Positions 27,602 to 36,641 of a DNA stretch of 64,000 nucleotides are shown in pieces. This stretch comes from Streptomyces sp. NBC_01298. GTDB taxonomy: Bacteria > Actinomycetota > Actinomycetes > Streptomycetales > Streptomycetaceae. The notes beneath the pieces were generated by a model. That model worked only from the letters and a program-made list of their open reading frames with translations, searched no databases and was not told the DNA's origin. The stretch spans positions 4,588,001-4,652,000 of the forward strand of contig NZ_CP108414.1 in NCBI RefSeq assembly GCF_035978755.1. The letters run 5' to 3'. Numbering within the stretch: position 1 is the stretch's first letter; each line of letters starts with the position of its first letter. The position numbers and the translations under genes are program-made.

Positions 27602-28356
27602 CGAGCACCGACACGAGCACCGAGACGAGCACCGCATCGGGGACGGCCGCCGTGACGGCGGCCCTGGCCCTCGGCGACGACGCGCTGATCCTTTCGCACC
27701 GCCTCGCCGAGTGGGCCGGCCACGCGCCCGTCCTGGAGGAGGAGGTCGCCCTGGCCAACATCGCCCTCGACCTCCTCGGCCAGGCCCGCGTCCTGCTGTC
27801 GACGGCCGGAGACGAGGACGAGCTGGCCTACCTCCGCGAGGAGCGGTCCTTCCGCAACCTCCAGCTGGTCGAGCAGCCGAACGGCGACTTCGCCCACACC
27901 ATCGCGCGCCAGCTCTACTTCTCGCTCTACCAGCACGAGCTCTACGGGGAACTCGCGCACGGCGACGGCCCGTTCGCGCCGCTCGCCGCCAAGGCGGTCA
28001 AGGAGACCGCCTACCACCGCGACCACGCCGAGCAGTGGACGCTGCGGCTCGGCGACGGCACCGAGGAGAGCCGGCGCCGGATGCGCGCCGGCCTGGACGG
28101 GCTGTGGAAGTACACCGGGGAGATGTTCCGGCCGGTGGACGGGCTCGACGAGCTCGACTGGGCCGCCCTGGAAGGCCGTTGGCTGGCCGCGCTGGGCGGC
28201 GTACTGGAGCGGGCCGGACTGGAGCTGCCCCAGGGCGCGCGGCACGGCGCCTGGGCCGCCGGAGCCGGCCGGCAGGGACTGCACACCGAGCCCTTCGGCC
28301 GACTGCTCGCGGAGATGCAGCACCTGCACCGCAGCCACCCGGGGGCATCGTGGTGA
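27598..28356 (+). CDS. paaC: Phenylacetyl-CoA epoxidase structural subunit C
   Basis: A 252-residue ferritin-like partner of PaaA with LGDDALILSHRLAEWAGHAP and the helix LYFSLYQHELYGEL; it lacks a full set of iron ligands in this family and is needed for substrate binding. The first 20 residues form a Thr/Ser-rich extension. GTG 27598 overlaps the paaB stop. Confidence 0.94.
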   Translation: MTSTDTSTETSTASGTAAVTAALALGDDALILSHRLAEWAGHAPVLEEEVALANIALDLLGQARVLLSTAGDEDELAYLREERSFRNLQLVEQPNGDFAHTIARQLYFSLYQHELYGELAHGDGPFAPLAAKAVKETAYHRDHAEQWTLRLGDGTEESRRRMRAGLDGLWKYTGEMFRPVDGLDELDWAALEGRWLAALGGVLERAGLELPQGARHGAWAAGAGRQGLHTEPFGRLLAEMQHLHRSHPGASW

Positions 28357-28853
28357 CCAGCACCGAGCGGACCCGGCTGGAGGTGGAGCTGGCCGCGCTG
28401 GCCGGCTCCGTCCCCGACCCGGAACTGCCCGTGCTCACCCTCGAGGAGCTCGGCGTGATGCGCGGGGTGCGGATGCACGAGGACGGCCACGTGGAGGTCA
28501 CCCTGACCCCCACCTACACCGGCTGCCCGGCCATCGAGGCCATGTCCGCCGACATCGAGCGGGTCCTGATCGACCACGGCATAGCGGAGGTCCGGGTCCG
28601 GACCGTGCTGGCCCCCGCCTGGTCCACCGACGACATCAGCGCCGAAGGCCGCCGCAAACTCGCGGAGTTCGGCATCGCCCCGCCGCGGCCGCACGCCGCC
28701 GGCGGACCGGTCCCGCTCACCCTGTCCGTCCGCTGCCCGAACTGCGGATCGACCGACACCGAGCTGCTCAGCCGGTTCTCCTCCACCGCATGCAAGGCGC
28801 TGCGCCGCTGCACCGCCTGCCGCGAACCGTTCGACCACTTCAAGGAGCTGTAG
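28353..28853 (+). CDS. paaD: Phenylacetate catabolism protein D (DUF59/MIP18 type)
   Basis: A 166-residue protein: a DUF59 domain (about 10-95, VPDPELPVLTLEELGVMRGV and PTYTGCPAIEAM) and a C-terminal zinc ribbon CPNCG with CTAC about 25 residues later. PaaD is thought to help assemble the metal centres of the epoxidase system. GTG 28353 fits the GGGGG ribosome binding site better than GTG 28350. Confidence 0.93.
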   Translation: MTSTERTRLEVELAALAGSVPDPELPVLTLEELGVMRGVRMHEDGHVEVTLTPTYTGCPAIEAMSADIERVLIDHGIAEVRVRTVLAPAWSTDDISAEGRRKLAEFGIAPPRPHAAGGPVPLTLSVRCPNCGSTDTELLSRFSSTACKALRRCTACREPFDHFKEL

Positions 28854-29996
28854 ATGGCCGTGTCACCGCCGTCAGCCACACCGGTGTCCGCGAACCCGGT
28901 GCGCCCCGCGCGCCACGGCGCGTTCCACACCTTGACGGTGACGGCGGTCGACCGGCTCACCGAGGACTCCGTGGCCCTGACCCTGGCCGTCCCGCCGGAG
29001 CTGCGCGCCGAGTACCGGCACTCCCCGGGCCAGCACCTCACCCTGCGCCGGGGCGGGGCGGGGGGCTCCGAGGTGCGGCGCACCTACTCGATCTGCTCCC
29101 AGGCCCCGGCCGCGGACGGGCCCGGTCCCACCGCACTGCGGGTCGGGGTGCGGCTGGTGGAGGGCGGGGAGTTCTCCTCCTACGCCCACAAGGAGATCGC
29201 CGCCGGGGACGTCCTGGACGTGATGGTCCCGGCCGGCCGGTTCGTCCTGGACCCCGCGGCGGCGCCGCCCGCCGCGCACTACGCCGCGATCGTCGGCGGC
29301 AGCGGCATCACCCCGGTGCTGTCGATCGCCGCCACCCTCCTCGCCGCCCGCCCCGACGCACGGTTCTGCCTGGTGCGCAGCGACCGCAGCGCGGCCTCGA
29401 CGATGTTCCTGGAGGAGGTCGCCGACCTCAAGGACCGCTATCCCGACCGGTTCCAGCTCGTCACCGTGCTGTCCCGGGAGGAGCAGGAGGCCGGGCTGCC
29501 CTCCGGACGGCTCGGCGAGGAGCGGCTGACGGAGCTGCTGCCCGCCCTGCTGCCGGTCGCCGAGGTGACGGGCTGGTTCCTGTGCGGCCCGTACGGCCTG
29601 GTGACGGGAGCGGAGCAGGCGCTGGCCGCGCTCGGCGTGGTCCGTACCCGGGTCCACGAGGAGGTCTTCCACGTCGAGGACACCGCCCCGCCCGCCCGCA
29701 CCGCTTCGGCCGAGGTCACCAGCGGCCGGGTCACGGCGCGGCTCGACGGCCGCTCGGGCACCTGGCCGGTGCGCGACGGCGAATCCCTGCTCGACGCGGT
29801 GCTGCGGGCCCGCGCGGACGCCCCGTACGCCTGCAAGGGCGGCGTGTGCGGCACCTGCCGGGCCTTCCTCGTGACCGGCGAGGTGCGCATGGAGCGCAAC
29901 TTCGCGCTCGAGGAGCAGGAGACGGAGGCCGGGTTCGTGCTGGCCTGCCAGTCGCACCCGGTGTCGGAGGACGTGGAGATCGACTTCGACCGCTGA
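28854..29996 (+). CDS. paaE: Phenylacetyl-CoA epoxidase reductase subunit E
   Basis: A 380-residue reductase: FAD-binding barrel (about 20-125, RRTYSICS motif), NAD(P) domain (about 130-260, VGGSGITPVLS and FLCGPYGLV) and a plant-type [2Fe-2S] ferredoxin domain (about 290-380, Cys motif in CKGGVCGTC with the last ligand in LACQSHP). It passes electrons from NADPH to PaaA. It starts right after the paaD stop and ends the operon. Confidence 0.95.
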   Translation: MAVSPPSATPVSANPVRPARHGAFHTLTVTAVDRLTEDSVALTLAVPPELRAEYRHSPGQHLTLRRGGAGGSEVRRTYSICSQAPAADGPGPTALRVGVRLVEGGEFSSYAHKEIAAGDVLDVMVPAGRFVLDPAAAPPAAHYAAIVGGSGITPVLSIAATLLAARPDARFCLVRSDRSAASTMFLEEVADLKDRYPDRFQLVTVLSREEQEAGLPSGRLGEERLTELLPALLPVAEVTGWFLCGPYGLVTGAEQALAALGVVRTRVHEEVFHVEDTAPPARTASAEVTSGRVTARLDGRSGTWPVRDGESLLDAVLRARADAPYACKGGVCGTCRAFLVTGEVRMERNFALEEQETEAGFVLACQSHPVSEDVEIDFDR

Positions 29997-30017
29997 GCCG
30001 GCTGCCTGCCGTCCCCC

Positions 30018-30046
30018 TGTCAAATTTCCAGAACGTGTTCTATCTT
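30018..30046 (+). promoter_or_regulatory. Promoter with KstR-like dyad for the acyl-CoA dehydrogenase gene
   Basis: TGTCAA (30018-30023), a 17-base spacer and TATCTT (30041-30046). The spacer contains AGAACGTGTTCT (30030-30041), which fits the TNNAACNNGTTNNA pattern of actinobacterial KstR steroid-catabolism repressors except for the first base. This AT-richer segment marks the gene as a separate transcription unit from paaE. Confidence 0.5.
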
Positions 30047-30094
30047 GACGCACCGTCAGACAGAGCGCGATCCGGGCACGCGGGAGGACAGGCA

Positions 30095-31246
30095 GTGGAC
30101 TTCACCTTCACCGAGGAGCAGCAGGCCGCCGTCGAGGCGGCCAAGGCCGTGTTCGCGGACGTGGCCCCCGACGGCGTACCCAGCCCCGCGCTCACCCCGA
30201 GGGCGGTGGCCGAGGAGTTCGATCGCGAGCTGTGGGCCAAGCTCGCGGACTCCGACCTGCTGAGCCTGGTCCTCACCGAGGAGCACGGCGGCTCCGGCCT
30301 CGACGCCATCGCCCTGTGCCTGGTCCTGCGCGAGGCGGCGAGGGTGCTGGCCCGGGTGCCGCTGCTGGAGCACTGCGCCACCGCCATGACCGTCCAGGCC
30401 CACGGCAGCCCCGAGCTGGCCGGCGCCCTGCTGCCCGGCGCCGGGAGCGGCGGCCTCGTCCTCACCGTCGCCGCGCACGGCCGCAGCGGCCACGACCCGG
30501 CCGAACTGGCCGTCACCGCACGGCGGGAACGACAAGACGCCGACACCTGGCTCCTTGAGGGCGTGCAGACGACCGTCGCCTGGGCGCACAGCGCCGACTG
30601 GATCGCCGTCCCGGCCCACACCGGGGAGGGCGAGGCGGTCCTCGCGTTCGTCCCCCGGGGCGCCGGGGGCCTGTCCCTCGCGGAGCAGTACTCCACCAGC
30701 GGGGAGCGGCTCGCCGAGCTCACCCTCGACGGCGTGCGGGTCCCGGCCTCGCACCTGATCGAAGCGCCCGGCGCCTGGGACCACCTGCGCCAGCTCCTGG
30801 CCACCGGGACCTGCGCGCTCGCGCTGGGCCTCGGCGAGAACGTGCTCACCATGACCAGTCAGTACACGAGCAAGCGCGAGCAGTTCGGCTTCCCGGTGGC
30901 CAGTTTCCAGGCCGTGGCCGTCCAGGCCGCCGACCGCTACATCGACCTGCGCGCCATGGAGGTCACGCTCTGGCAGGCCGCCTGGCGGCTCGACGCCGCC
31001 ACGGGCGGAGCGGGCGGACCGCTGCCCAGCGCCGGTGACGTGGCCGTGGCCAAGATCTGGGCCTCCGAGGGCGTACGCCGCGTCGTGCAGACCGCACAGC
31101 ACCTGCACGGCGGCTTCGGCGCCGACACCGACTACCCGCTGCACCGCTACCACGCCTGGGCCAAGCAGCTGGAGCTCCAGCTCGGCCCGGCCGCGGCCCA
31201 CGAGGAGGCACTGGGCGACCTGCTGGCCGCCCACCCGCTCGCCTAG
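30095..31246 (+). CDS. Acyl-CoA dehydrogenase
   Basis: A 383-residue FAD-dependent dehydrogenase with the family layout: helical N terminus (FTEEQQAAVEAAKAVF), middle beta domain, and C-terminal helices with YTSKREQFGFPVASFQAV and the HLHGGFGADTDYPLHRY end motif. No obvious catalytic Glu in the usual C-terminal place, as in the heterotetrameric FadE types of steroid catabolism, where one subunit is non-catalytic. GTG 30095 is preceded by GGGAGGA. It lies downstream of paaE but has its own KstR-like promoter, so the substrate could be a sterol side chain or another acyl-CoA. Confidence 0.88.
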   Translation: MDFTFTEEQQAAVEAAKAVFADVAPDGVPSPALTPRAVAEEFDRELWAKLADSDLLSLVLTEEHGGSGLDAIALCLVLREAARVLARVPLLEHCATAMTVQAHGSPELAGALLPGAGSGGLVLTVAAHGRSGHDPAELAVTARRERQDADTWLLEGVQTTVAWAHSADWIAVPAHTGEGEAVLAFVPRGAGGLSLAEQYSTSGERLAELTLDGVRVPASHLIEAPGAWDHLRQLLATGTCALALGLGENVLTMTSQYTSKREQFGFPVASFQAVAVQAADRYIDLRAMEVTLWQAAWRLDAATGGAGGPLPSAGDVAVAKIWASEGVRRVVQTAQHLHGGFGADTDYPLHRYHAWAKQLELQLGPAAAHEEALGDLLAAHPLA

Positions 31247-31266
31247 CCCGTCACGGGGCCGCCGTC

Positions 31267-31611
31267 TCAGACGACGAAGCCCGGGGTGCCCGCGTCGGTG
31301 ACGACCGGGCGGCCCGCGGCCTCCCAGTCCTGCATGCCGCCGGCCACGTTCACGGCGTCGATGTCCTGGCCCCGCAGGTACTGGGCCACCTGGGCGGAGC
31401 GCCCGCCGACCCGGCACATCACGTAGACCGGGCGCTCGTCCTCGATCTTCTCGGTCAGCTCACCGATGCGCGCCACGAACTCGCTCATCGGGATGTGCAG
31501 TGCGCCCTCGGCATGGCCGGCCGCCCATTCGTCGTTCTCGCGAACGTCGAGGACAAAGGCTTCGGAGGGCAGCGCGGAGGCGGCCACCGAGGGAAGCGGT
31601 CCGGAGTTCAT
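31267..31611 (-). CDS. Single-domain rhodanese-like protein
   Basis: A 114-residue rhodanese domain with the active-site loop CRVGGRSA (Cys at about residue 66) and the HIPMSEF and NVAGGMQDWEAAG motifs. It probably moves sulfane sulfur between small thiols or proteins. It is convergent with the acyl-CoA dehydrogenase gene, 20 bases apart. Confidence 0.9.
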   Translation of the reverse strand: MNSGPLPSVAASALPSEAFVLDVRENDEWAAGHAEGALHIPMSEFVARIGELTEKIEDERPVYVMCRVGGRSAQVAQYLRGQDIDAVNVAGGMQDWEAAGRPVVTDAGTPGFVV

Positions 31612-31737
31612 GTCTGTCGCCTTCTCTCGTCACGGATAGCTGAGCCAACCTATCCGACCCGGCCTGCCGACCCGTCCGCGACGGCTTCACCCTCGGCCGG
31701 GGCCCAACCGACGCCCAGCCGACGCCCAGCCGGGGCC

Positions 31738-32577
31738 TCACTCGGCGGCGAGGGCCGCCAGCTCCGCCTCGCGCTTCTCGACGTCGCCGAGCAGCTGCTC
31801 GGCGATCTCCTCCAGCAGCCGGTCCGGGTCCTCCGGAGCCATCCGCAGCATCGACCCGATGGCGCTCTCCTCCAGGTCCCGGGCCACCACCGACAGCAGC
31901 TCCTTGCGGCGCGAGAGCCATTCCAGGCGCTCGTACAGCTCCTCGCTCTCGCTCAGCCGCTGTTCGGCGGGCGCCGGGCCCTCCGCCCACTCCTGCGCCA
32001 GCTCGCGCAGCACCTGCTCCTCGCCGCGTCCGTAGGCCGCGTTGACCCGCGCGATGAACTCGTCGCGCCGCTCGCGCTCGGCCTCGTCCTGGGCCAGGTC
32101 GGGATGCGCCTTGCGGACCAGCTCGCGGTACAGGCGGCGCACCTCCTCCGAGGGGCGCACCCGCTCCGGCGGCCGCACGGCGCGGTCCGTGAGCATCGCG
32201 GAGGCGTCGTCGGACATCCCGTCCGCGTCCAGCCAGTCGTGGAACAGCTCGTCCACCCCGGGCATCGGCATCACCAGCGAGCGGGCCTCGCGCGCACGGC
32301 GCAGGTCCTCCGCGTCACCGGTCCTCGCCGCCTTCGCCTCGGCGATCAGGGCGTCCAGCTCGTCGAGCCGCGAGTACATCGGTCCGAGCTTCTGGTGGTG
32401 CAGGCGGGAGAAGTTCTCCACCTCCACCCGGAAGGTCTCCACCGCGATCTCGAACTCGATCAGCGCCTGCTCGGCGGCCCGCACGGCGCGCTCCAGGCGC
32501 GCCTCGGGCCGCTCGTCGGCAGCGGGGCCGGGGCCGGAGCCGGGCTCGGACTCTTCGGGAACAGTCTGCTCGCTCAC
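31738..32577 (-). CDS. J-domain-like protein with coiled coils
   Basis: A 279-residue, highly charged protein. Residues about 25-95 are predicted coiled coil; about 140-195 resembles a J domain (SEEVRRLYRELVRKAHPDLAQ, with the HPD motif, then FIARVNAAYGRG); the rest is acidic helix. J domains stimulate the ATPase of DnaK-type chaperones. It has no zinc finger or Gly/Phe region, so it is not DnaJ itself. The upstream region holds two parS sites. Confidence 0.75.
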   Translation of the reverse strand: MSEQTVPEESEPGSGPGPAADERPEARLERAVRAAEQALIEFEIAVETFRVEVENFSRLHHQKLGPMYSRLDELDALIAEAKAARTGDAEDLRRAREARSLVMPMPGVDELFHDWLDADGMSDDASAMLTDRAVRPPERVRPSEEVRRLYRELVRKAHPDLAQDEAERERRDEFIARVNAAYGRGEEQVLRELAQEWAEGPAPAEQRLSESEELYERLEWLSRRKELLSVVARDLEESAIGSMLRMAPEDPDRLLEEIAEQLLGDVEKREAELAALAAE

Positions 32578-32607
32578 CCGGCCAGCCTAAGGCCCTCGGG
32601 CCCGGGT

Positions 32608-32621
32608 GTTTCACGTGAAAC
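32608..32621. other. parS (ParB-binding) site
   Basis: A perfect GTTTCACGTGAAAC in the 96-bp gap between the J-domain and DUF2252 genes. With the copy 22 bp on it forms a close pair. Confidence 0.92.
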
Positions 32622-32629
32622 ATCGACCG

Positions 32630-32643
32630 GTTTCACGTGAAAC
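32630..32643. other. parS (ParB-binding) site
   Basis: A second perfect GTTTCACGTGAAAC, centre-to-centre 22 bp (about two helical turns) from the previous copy, so two ParB dimers would bind the same face of the helix. Confidence 0.92.
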
Positions 32644-32673
32644 ATCCCGCGCGCGGGCTCGGCCGCCGGCCGC

Positions 32674-34119
32674 TCAGACCCCGGACTCCGCCGCGATCCG
32701 CCCGGACCGCACCGCCTCCACCAGCACCGCGTGGTCGGCCTCGCTCCGGTCGGCGTAGGCCACGGCGAAGCCCGCGACGGCCTCGTCCAGCTCGTCGCTC
32801 TTGCCGCAGTACCCGGCCAGCAGCCGCGGATCCGCGCTGTGCGCGTGCGCCCGCGCCAGCAGGGCTCCGGTCATCCGCCCGTAGTCGTCGAACTGCTCGG
32901 CGGCCAGCGCCGCCGGGTCCACGCTGCCCTTGCGGTTGCGGAACTGGCGGACCTGGAAGGGCCGCCCCTCCACCGTCGTCCAGCCCAGCAGGATGTCGGA
33001 GACCACCTGCATCCGCTTCTGCCCCGCCACCACCCGGTGGCCCTCGTGCTCCTCCGGCGGGGAGACGAAGCCGAGCCCGGGCAGGTGCGGCAGCAGCGCG
33101 GAGGGCCTGGCCTCCTTCACCTGGAGGACCAGCGCCTCACCCCGGTGGTCCAGCAGCAGCACCACGTACGAGCGGGTGCCGACGCTGCCCGTGCCCACCA
33201 CCCGGAAGGCCACGTCGTGGATCGCGTACCGGGCCAGCAGCGGCAGCCGGTCGCCCTGGAGGGTTTCCAGGTACGGGCCCAGCGCGGCCGCCACGGCCGC
33301 CGCTTCCCCGTCCCCGACCCGGCGCAGCACGGGCAGCGCGTCCACGAAGGCCCGGCCCCCGTCGGGCGTCGGCTCGGTGGACTTGGCCGCGAACCGGGCG
33401 GAGGTGTTGTTGCGGGCCTTCTCCGAGACCCGTTCCAGCGTGCCCAGCAGGTCACGGGCGTCGGTGTGCGAGACCAGTTCCTCGTCCGCGATGGCGTTCC
33501 ACGCGTCGAGGGCCGGCAGTTTGGCCAGCAGGCGCATCGTGCGCCGGTAGGCACCCGCCGCGTCGTGCGCGGCCGCCCGGCAGGTGTCCTCGTCCGCACC
33601 GGCCACCCGGCCGGCCAGGACCAGCGAGGTGGCCAGCCGCTTGAGGTCCCACTCCCACGGGCCGAAGACGGTCTCGTCGAAGTCGTTGAGGTCGATGACC
33701 AGCCGGCCGCGCGCGTCCCCGTACAGGCCGAAGTTGGCCGCGTGGGCGTCTCCGCAGATCTGCGCGCCGATCCCGGTCACGGGACCGCCGGAGAGGTCGT
33801 GCGCCATCAGCCCGGCCGAGCCGCGCAGGAACGCGAAGGGGTTGGCGGCCATCCGGCCGGTCCGTATCGGCGCGAGTTCGGCGACCCGCCCGACGTTGGA
33901 CTCCTCCACCGCACGCACCGCGTCCGGACGGTCGGCCGGGGCCTCGAAGAGCGCGTGCGCCGACCGGGGCACCCGCACGCGCAGCGCCCTGCCCGCCGCC
34001 CGGGGAGACACGGAGGGGGAAACGGCGGGAGATCCGGCCCGCGGAGCGAACCCCTCGACCGCCGGGATCCGTACCTTCGACTCCGGTCCCACGCCATGCT
34101 CCTGCGCTACCGCCGTCAT
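32674..34119 (-). CDS. DUF2252 family protein
   Basis: A 481-residue protein with motifs of the DUF2252 family: FAFLRGSAGLMAHDL, GAQICGDAHAANFGLYG, VIDLNDFDETVFGPWEWDLKRLA and the late QVRQFRNRKGSVD. The CGDAHAANFG and DLNDFDE pieces resemble the catalytic loop and metal-binding segment of aminoglycoside phosphotransferase-like kinases, so a kinase fold is likely, but the substrate is unknown. ATG 34119 has a purine-rich site upstream; the frame is open 32 codons further. Confidence 0.85.
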   Translation of the reverse strand: MTAVAQEHGVGPESKVRIPAVEGFAPRAGSPAVSPSVSPRAAGRALRVRVPRSAHALFEAPADRPDAVRAVEESNVGRVAELAPIRTGRMAANPFAFLRGSAGLMAHDLSGGPVTGIGAQICGDAHAANFGLYGDARGRLVIDLNDFDETVFGPWEWDLKRLATSLVLAGRVAGADEDTCRAAAHDAAGAYRRTMRLLAKLPALDAWNAIADEELVSHTDARDLLGTLERVSEKARNNTSARFAAKSTEPTPDGGRAFVDALPVLRRVGDGEAAAVAAALGPYLETLQGDRLPLLARYAIHDVAFRVVGTGSVGTRSYVVLLLDHRGEALVLQVKEARPSALLPHLPGLGFVSPPEEHEGHRVVAGQKRMQVVSDILLGWTTVEGRPFQVRQFRNRKGSVDPAALAAEQFDDYGRMTGALLARAHAHSADPRLLAGYCGKSDELDEAVAGFAVAYADRSEADHAVLVEAVRSGRIAAESGV

Positions 34120-34163
34120 GCGCCCCGCCCCCTGATCGCCATCGGATTTCGGCCCGACCGTAC

Positions 34164-34823
34164 CTACAGCCCGGCGTCCCTGGCCAGCAGGGCCGCCTGT
34201 ACGCGGTTCTCGCATTCCAGTTTCGCCAGGATCCGGCTGACGTACGTCTTCACCGTGGCCTCGCTCATGTGCAGCCGGCGCCCCGCGTCCGCGTTCGACA
34301 ACCCCTCCCCGAGCAGCGCCAGTACCCCGCGCTCGCGCTCGCTCAGTTCGGCCACCCGGCGCCGCGCCTCCTCCTCGCGTCCGGCCGTCCGGCCGGACGC
34401 GATCTGGTCCACCACGTGCCGGGTCGCCGCCGGGGACAGGTAGGCGTCCCCCGCCGCGGCCGCCCGTACGGCGCCGATGAGTTCGCCGGGCGCCGAGTCC
34501 TTCAGCAGGAACCCCGCGCCGCCGCCGCTCAGCGCCCGCAGCACGTTCTCCTTCTCCCCGAAGGTGGTCAGGATCAGCGCCCGCACCTCGGGCACCGCCC
34601 GCCCGAGCTCGGCCAGTGCCGTCAGCCCGTCCATCACCGGCATCTGGATGTCCAGCAGCACCACGTCCGGGCCGTGGGCCCGCGCCAGTTCCACCGCATC
34701 CCGGCCGTTCGCCGCCTCGGCGACGACCTCGATGTCCGCCGCCGAGGTCAGGATCATCCTGATCCCGGCCCGGATCAGCGGTTCGTCATCAGCGATCACC
34801 ACGCGGATCACCTTGGCTGTCAC
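34164..34823 (-). CDS. NarL/FixJ family response regulator
   Basis: A 219-residue regulator: receiver domain with the phosphorylation site Asp58 (LLDIQMPV), acidic pocket DDE at 12-14 and a conserved Lys in FLLKDS; C-terminal LuxR-type helix-turn-helix (about 155-215, LSERERGVLALLGEGLSNADAG and SEATVKTYVSRIL). It follows the histidine kinase gene by 8 bases, so the pair forms one operon and one signalling system. Confidence 0.95.
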   Translation of the reverse strand: MTAKVIRVVIADDEPLIRAGIRMILTSAADIEVVAEAANGRDAVELARAHGPDVVLLDIQMPVMDGLTALAELGRAVPEVRALILTTFGEKENVLRALSGGGAGFLLKDSAPGELIGAVRAAAAGDAYLSPAATRHVVDQIASGRTAGREEEARRRVAELSERERGVLALLGEGLSNADAGRRLHMSEATVKTYVSRILAKLECENRVQAALLARDAGL

Positions 34824-34831
34824 CCCTGCTC

Positions 34832-36556
34832 CTACTGCTTGGCCTGGTACGCCTGCTTGTCGACGAGCTTGCCGTCCTTGAAGCAGAACCGGAAAACGCT
34901 GTCGCTCCCCAGATCGGTGTCGTCGTCCGCCAGGAAGACCAGGCAGGCCGCGCCCTGCGGACGCGGCGGCCCCTTCCGGTCGAGCCCCTCGGTCAGGATG
35001 CTGTCCCCGCTGGGCAGCTGCGAACGTACCGCCTCCTCCGGGTCTCCCACGTGGATGGCGTCGTACTCGGCCTTGCCGAGCATCGCGTCGCCCACCGAGC
35101 CCACCAGCAGCGCCACCGCGGCCCCGATCACGATCAGCAGCACCACGACGGCCGCGACCGCGATCCCGCAGCCCAGGGTCACGCCCCCGGCCCGGCCGCT
35201 CCCGCTGAGCAGCTTCCGGTCGATCGCGTCCCAGTCCACCGGCCCGCCGCCCACGCCGGCGCCCGTACCCAGGGACCTGGCCTGCAGCTGCTGTCCGAAG
35301 TCGTCGGCGACCCCGTCCGCGCCCGCCTCCTCGGCCCCGGCCGGCTCGGTCCCGTACGGGAGCACCCCGGCCACCCGGAACCCGCCGCCCTCCACGGTCC
35401 CCGCGTAGACCATGCCGCCGACCAGCCGGGCCCGTTCGCGCAGCCCGGTCAGCCCCTGCCCGCCGGACACCACCTCGCCGGCGCCCGGACCGGCCGCCGC
35501 GCCGTTGGCGATCTCCACCACCAGGGAGTCGTCCTCGTAGCGCAGTTCCACCGTGATGGGCGCGCCCGGCGCGTGCTTGTAGGCGTTGGTCAGCGCCTCC
35601 TGCGCGATCCGGTACGCCGCGTGGTCACACGCCGCGACCAGCGGCCTGGGCTGCCCGGCGGTGGTGAGCCGTACGTCGGTCCCCGCACTCCGCGCCGATT
35701 CCACGATCCCGGCGATGCCCGCCACCCCGCGCGCGGCGGGCTGCGCCTCCTCGACCGGCAGCGGCGCCTCCACCCCGTCCCGCAGGATGCCGACGACCTC
35801 GCGCAGCTCGTGCATGGCGGCGACCGAGGCCTGGCGCAGGACGCCCACCGCCTCGCGCTGCCGGTCGGTCAGGACCGGATCGACCTCCAGCGCACCGGTG
35901 TGCACCGAGATCAGGGCGAGCTGGTGGCCGAGACTGTCGTGCATGTCCTGGGCGATGCGCTGGCGTTCGCGCAGCCGGGCCTGGCCCGCGACCATCGCCC
36001 GCTCGCGCAGCAGCTGGGCGTTGCGCTCCTGGAGGGCGCGCAGCAGCGTATGGCGCTGGGACCAGTAGCGGCTGGCCAGACCGGGCATGACCACCATGGC
36101 CAGGAACATCAGGGCGCTGAAGACGATGACCAGCACCGCACGGCCCTGCGACCACTCCTTGACCACATTGAGGGCGATGGCCAGGGCGAAGGCCGCGGTG
36201 AAGGCGCCGAGCGCCCGGCCGACGCCGACGATGCGCCGCCCGGCCGACCAGCCGAGCGGGATCGCCACCAGGAAGGCCCCCGGCAGGTAGACGCCCACCG
36301 CCGAGCCGGCCACGAGCGTGAACACCGGCAGCCGCCGCCGCAGCAGGGTCAGCACCACCACGGTCACGGCACTGGCCAGCATCCGCGCCGCGGAGCCCTT
36401 GTCCAGCTCCTCGACCCCGAGCCCGAGCAGCGCGAGCACCCCGGCCAGCGCCAGGTCCCCCGCCAGCATCCGCCGGGTCCAGGGCTCGGGCCCCTTCACC
36501 CAGTCCCATCCCGCACGCGCCCTCGCCGTCACATCCACCCGGCCGACCCTAGACAC
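34832..36556 (-). CDS. Sensor histidine kinase with an added C-terminal membrane segment
   Basis: A 574-residue HPK7-type (NarL-partner) kinase. Several membrane segments at 30-160, then the dimerisation domain with phospho-His206 (RIAQDMHDSLGHQLALISVH) and a short ATPase domain (about 300-400, EALTNAYKHA and GQGLTGLRERARL). Unusually the protein continues: a linker, a strong membrane segment (about 457-486) and an extracytoplasmic domain of about 88 residues with two cysteines (537 and 557) and the pattern YDAIHVGDPEEAVRSQL, similar to SmpA/BLIP-type small folds. This extra part may be the sensor. GTG 36556 is the longest start; GTGs at 36538 and 36532 are possible. Confidence 0.92.
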   Translation of the reverse strand: MSRVGRVDVTARARAGWDWVKGPEPWTRRMLAGDLALAGVLALLGLGVEELDKGSAARMLASAVTVVVLTLLRRRLPVFTLVAGSAVGVYLPGAFLVAIPLGWSAGRRIVGVGRALGAFTAAFALAIALNVVKEWSQGRAVLVIVFSALMFLAMVVMPGLASRYWSQRHTLLRALQERNAQLLRERAMVAGQARLRERQRIAQDMHDSLGHQLALISVHTGALEVDPVLTDRQREAVGVLRQASVAAMHELREVVGILRDGVEAPLPVEEAQPAARGVAGIAGIVESARSAGTDVRLTTAGQPRPLVAACDHAAYRIAQEALTNAYKHAPGAPITVELRYEDDSLVVEIANGAAAGPGAGEVVSGGQGLTGLRERARLVGGMVYAGTVEGGGFRVAGVLPYGTEPAGAEEAGADGVADDFGQQLQARSLGTGAGVGGGPVDWDAIDRKLLSGSGRAGGVTLGCGIAVAAVVVLLIVIGAAVALLVGSVGDAMLGKAEYDAIHVGDPEEAVRSQLPSGDSILTEGLDRKGPPRPQGAACLVFLADDDTDLGSDSVFRFCFKDGKLVDKQAYQAKQ

Positions 36557-36641
36557 CGGACCACCACCCGGCTGCCCTCTTTGGTCGCGTCCCCCCGCTA
36601 CGAAAGTCTCCCGGCGCAGCGCGGACCACCGTGATCAAGAG

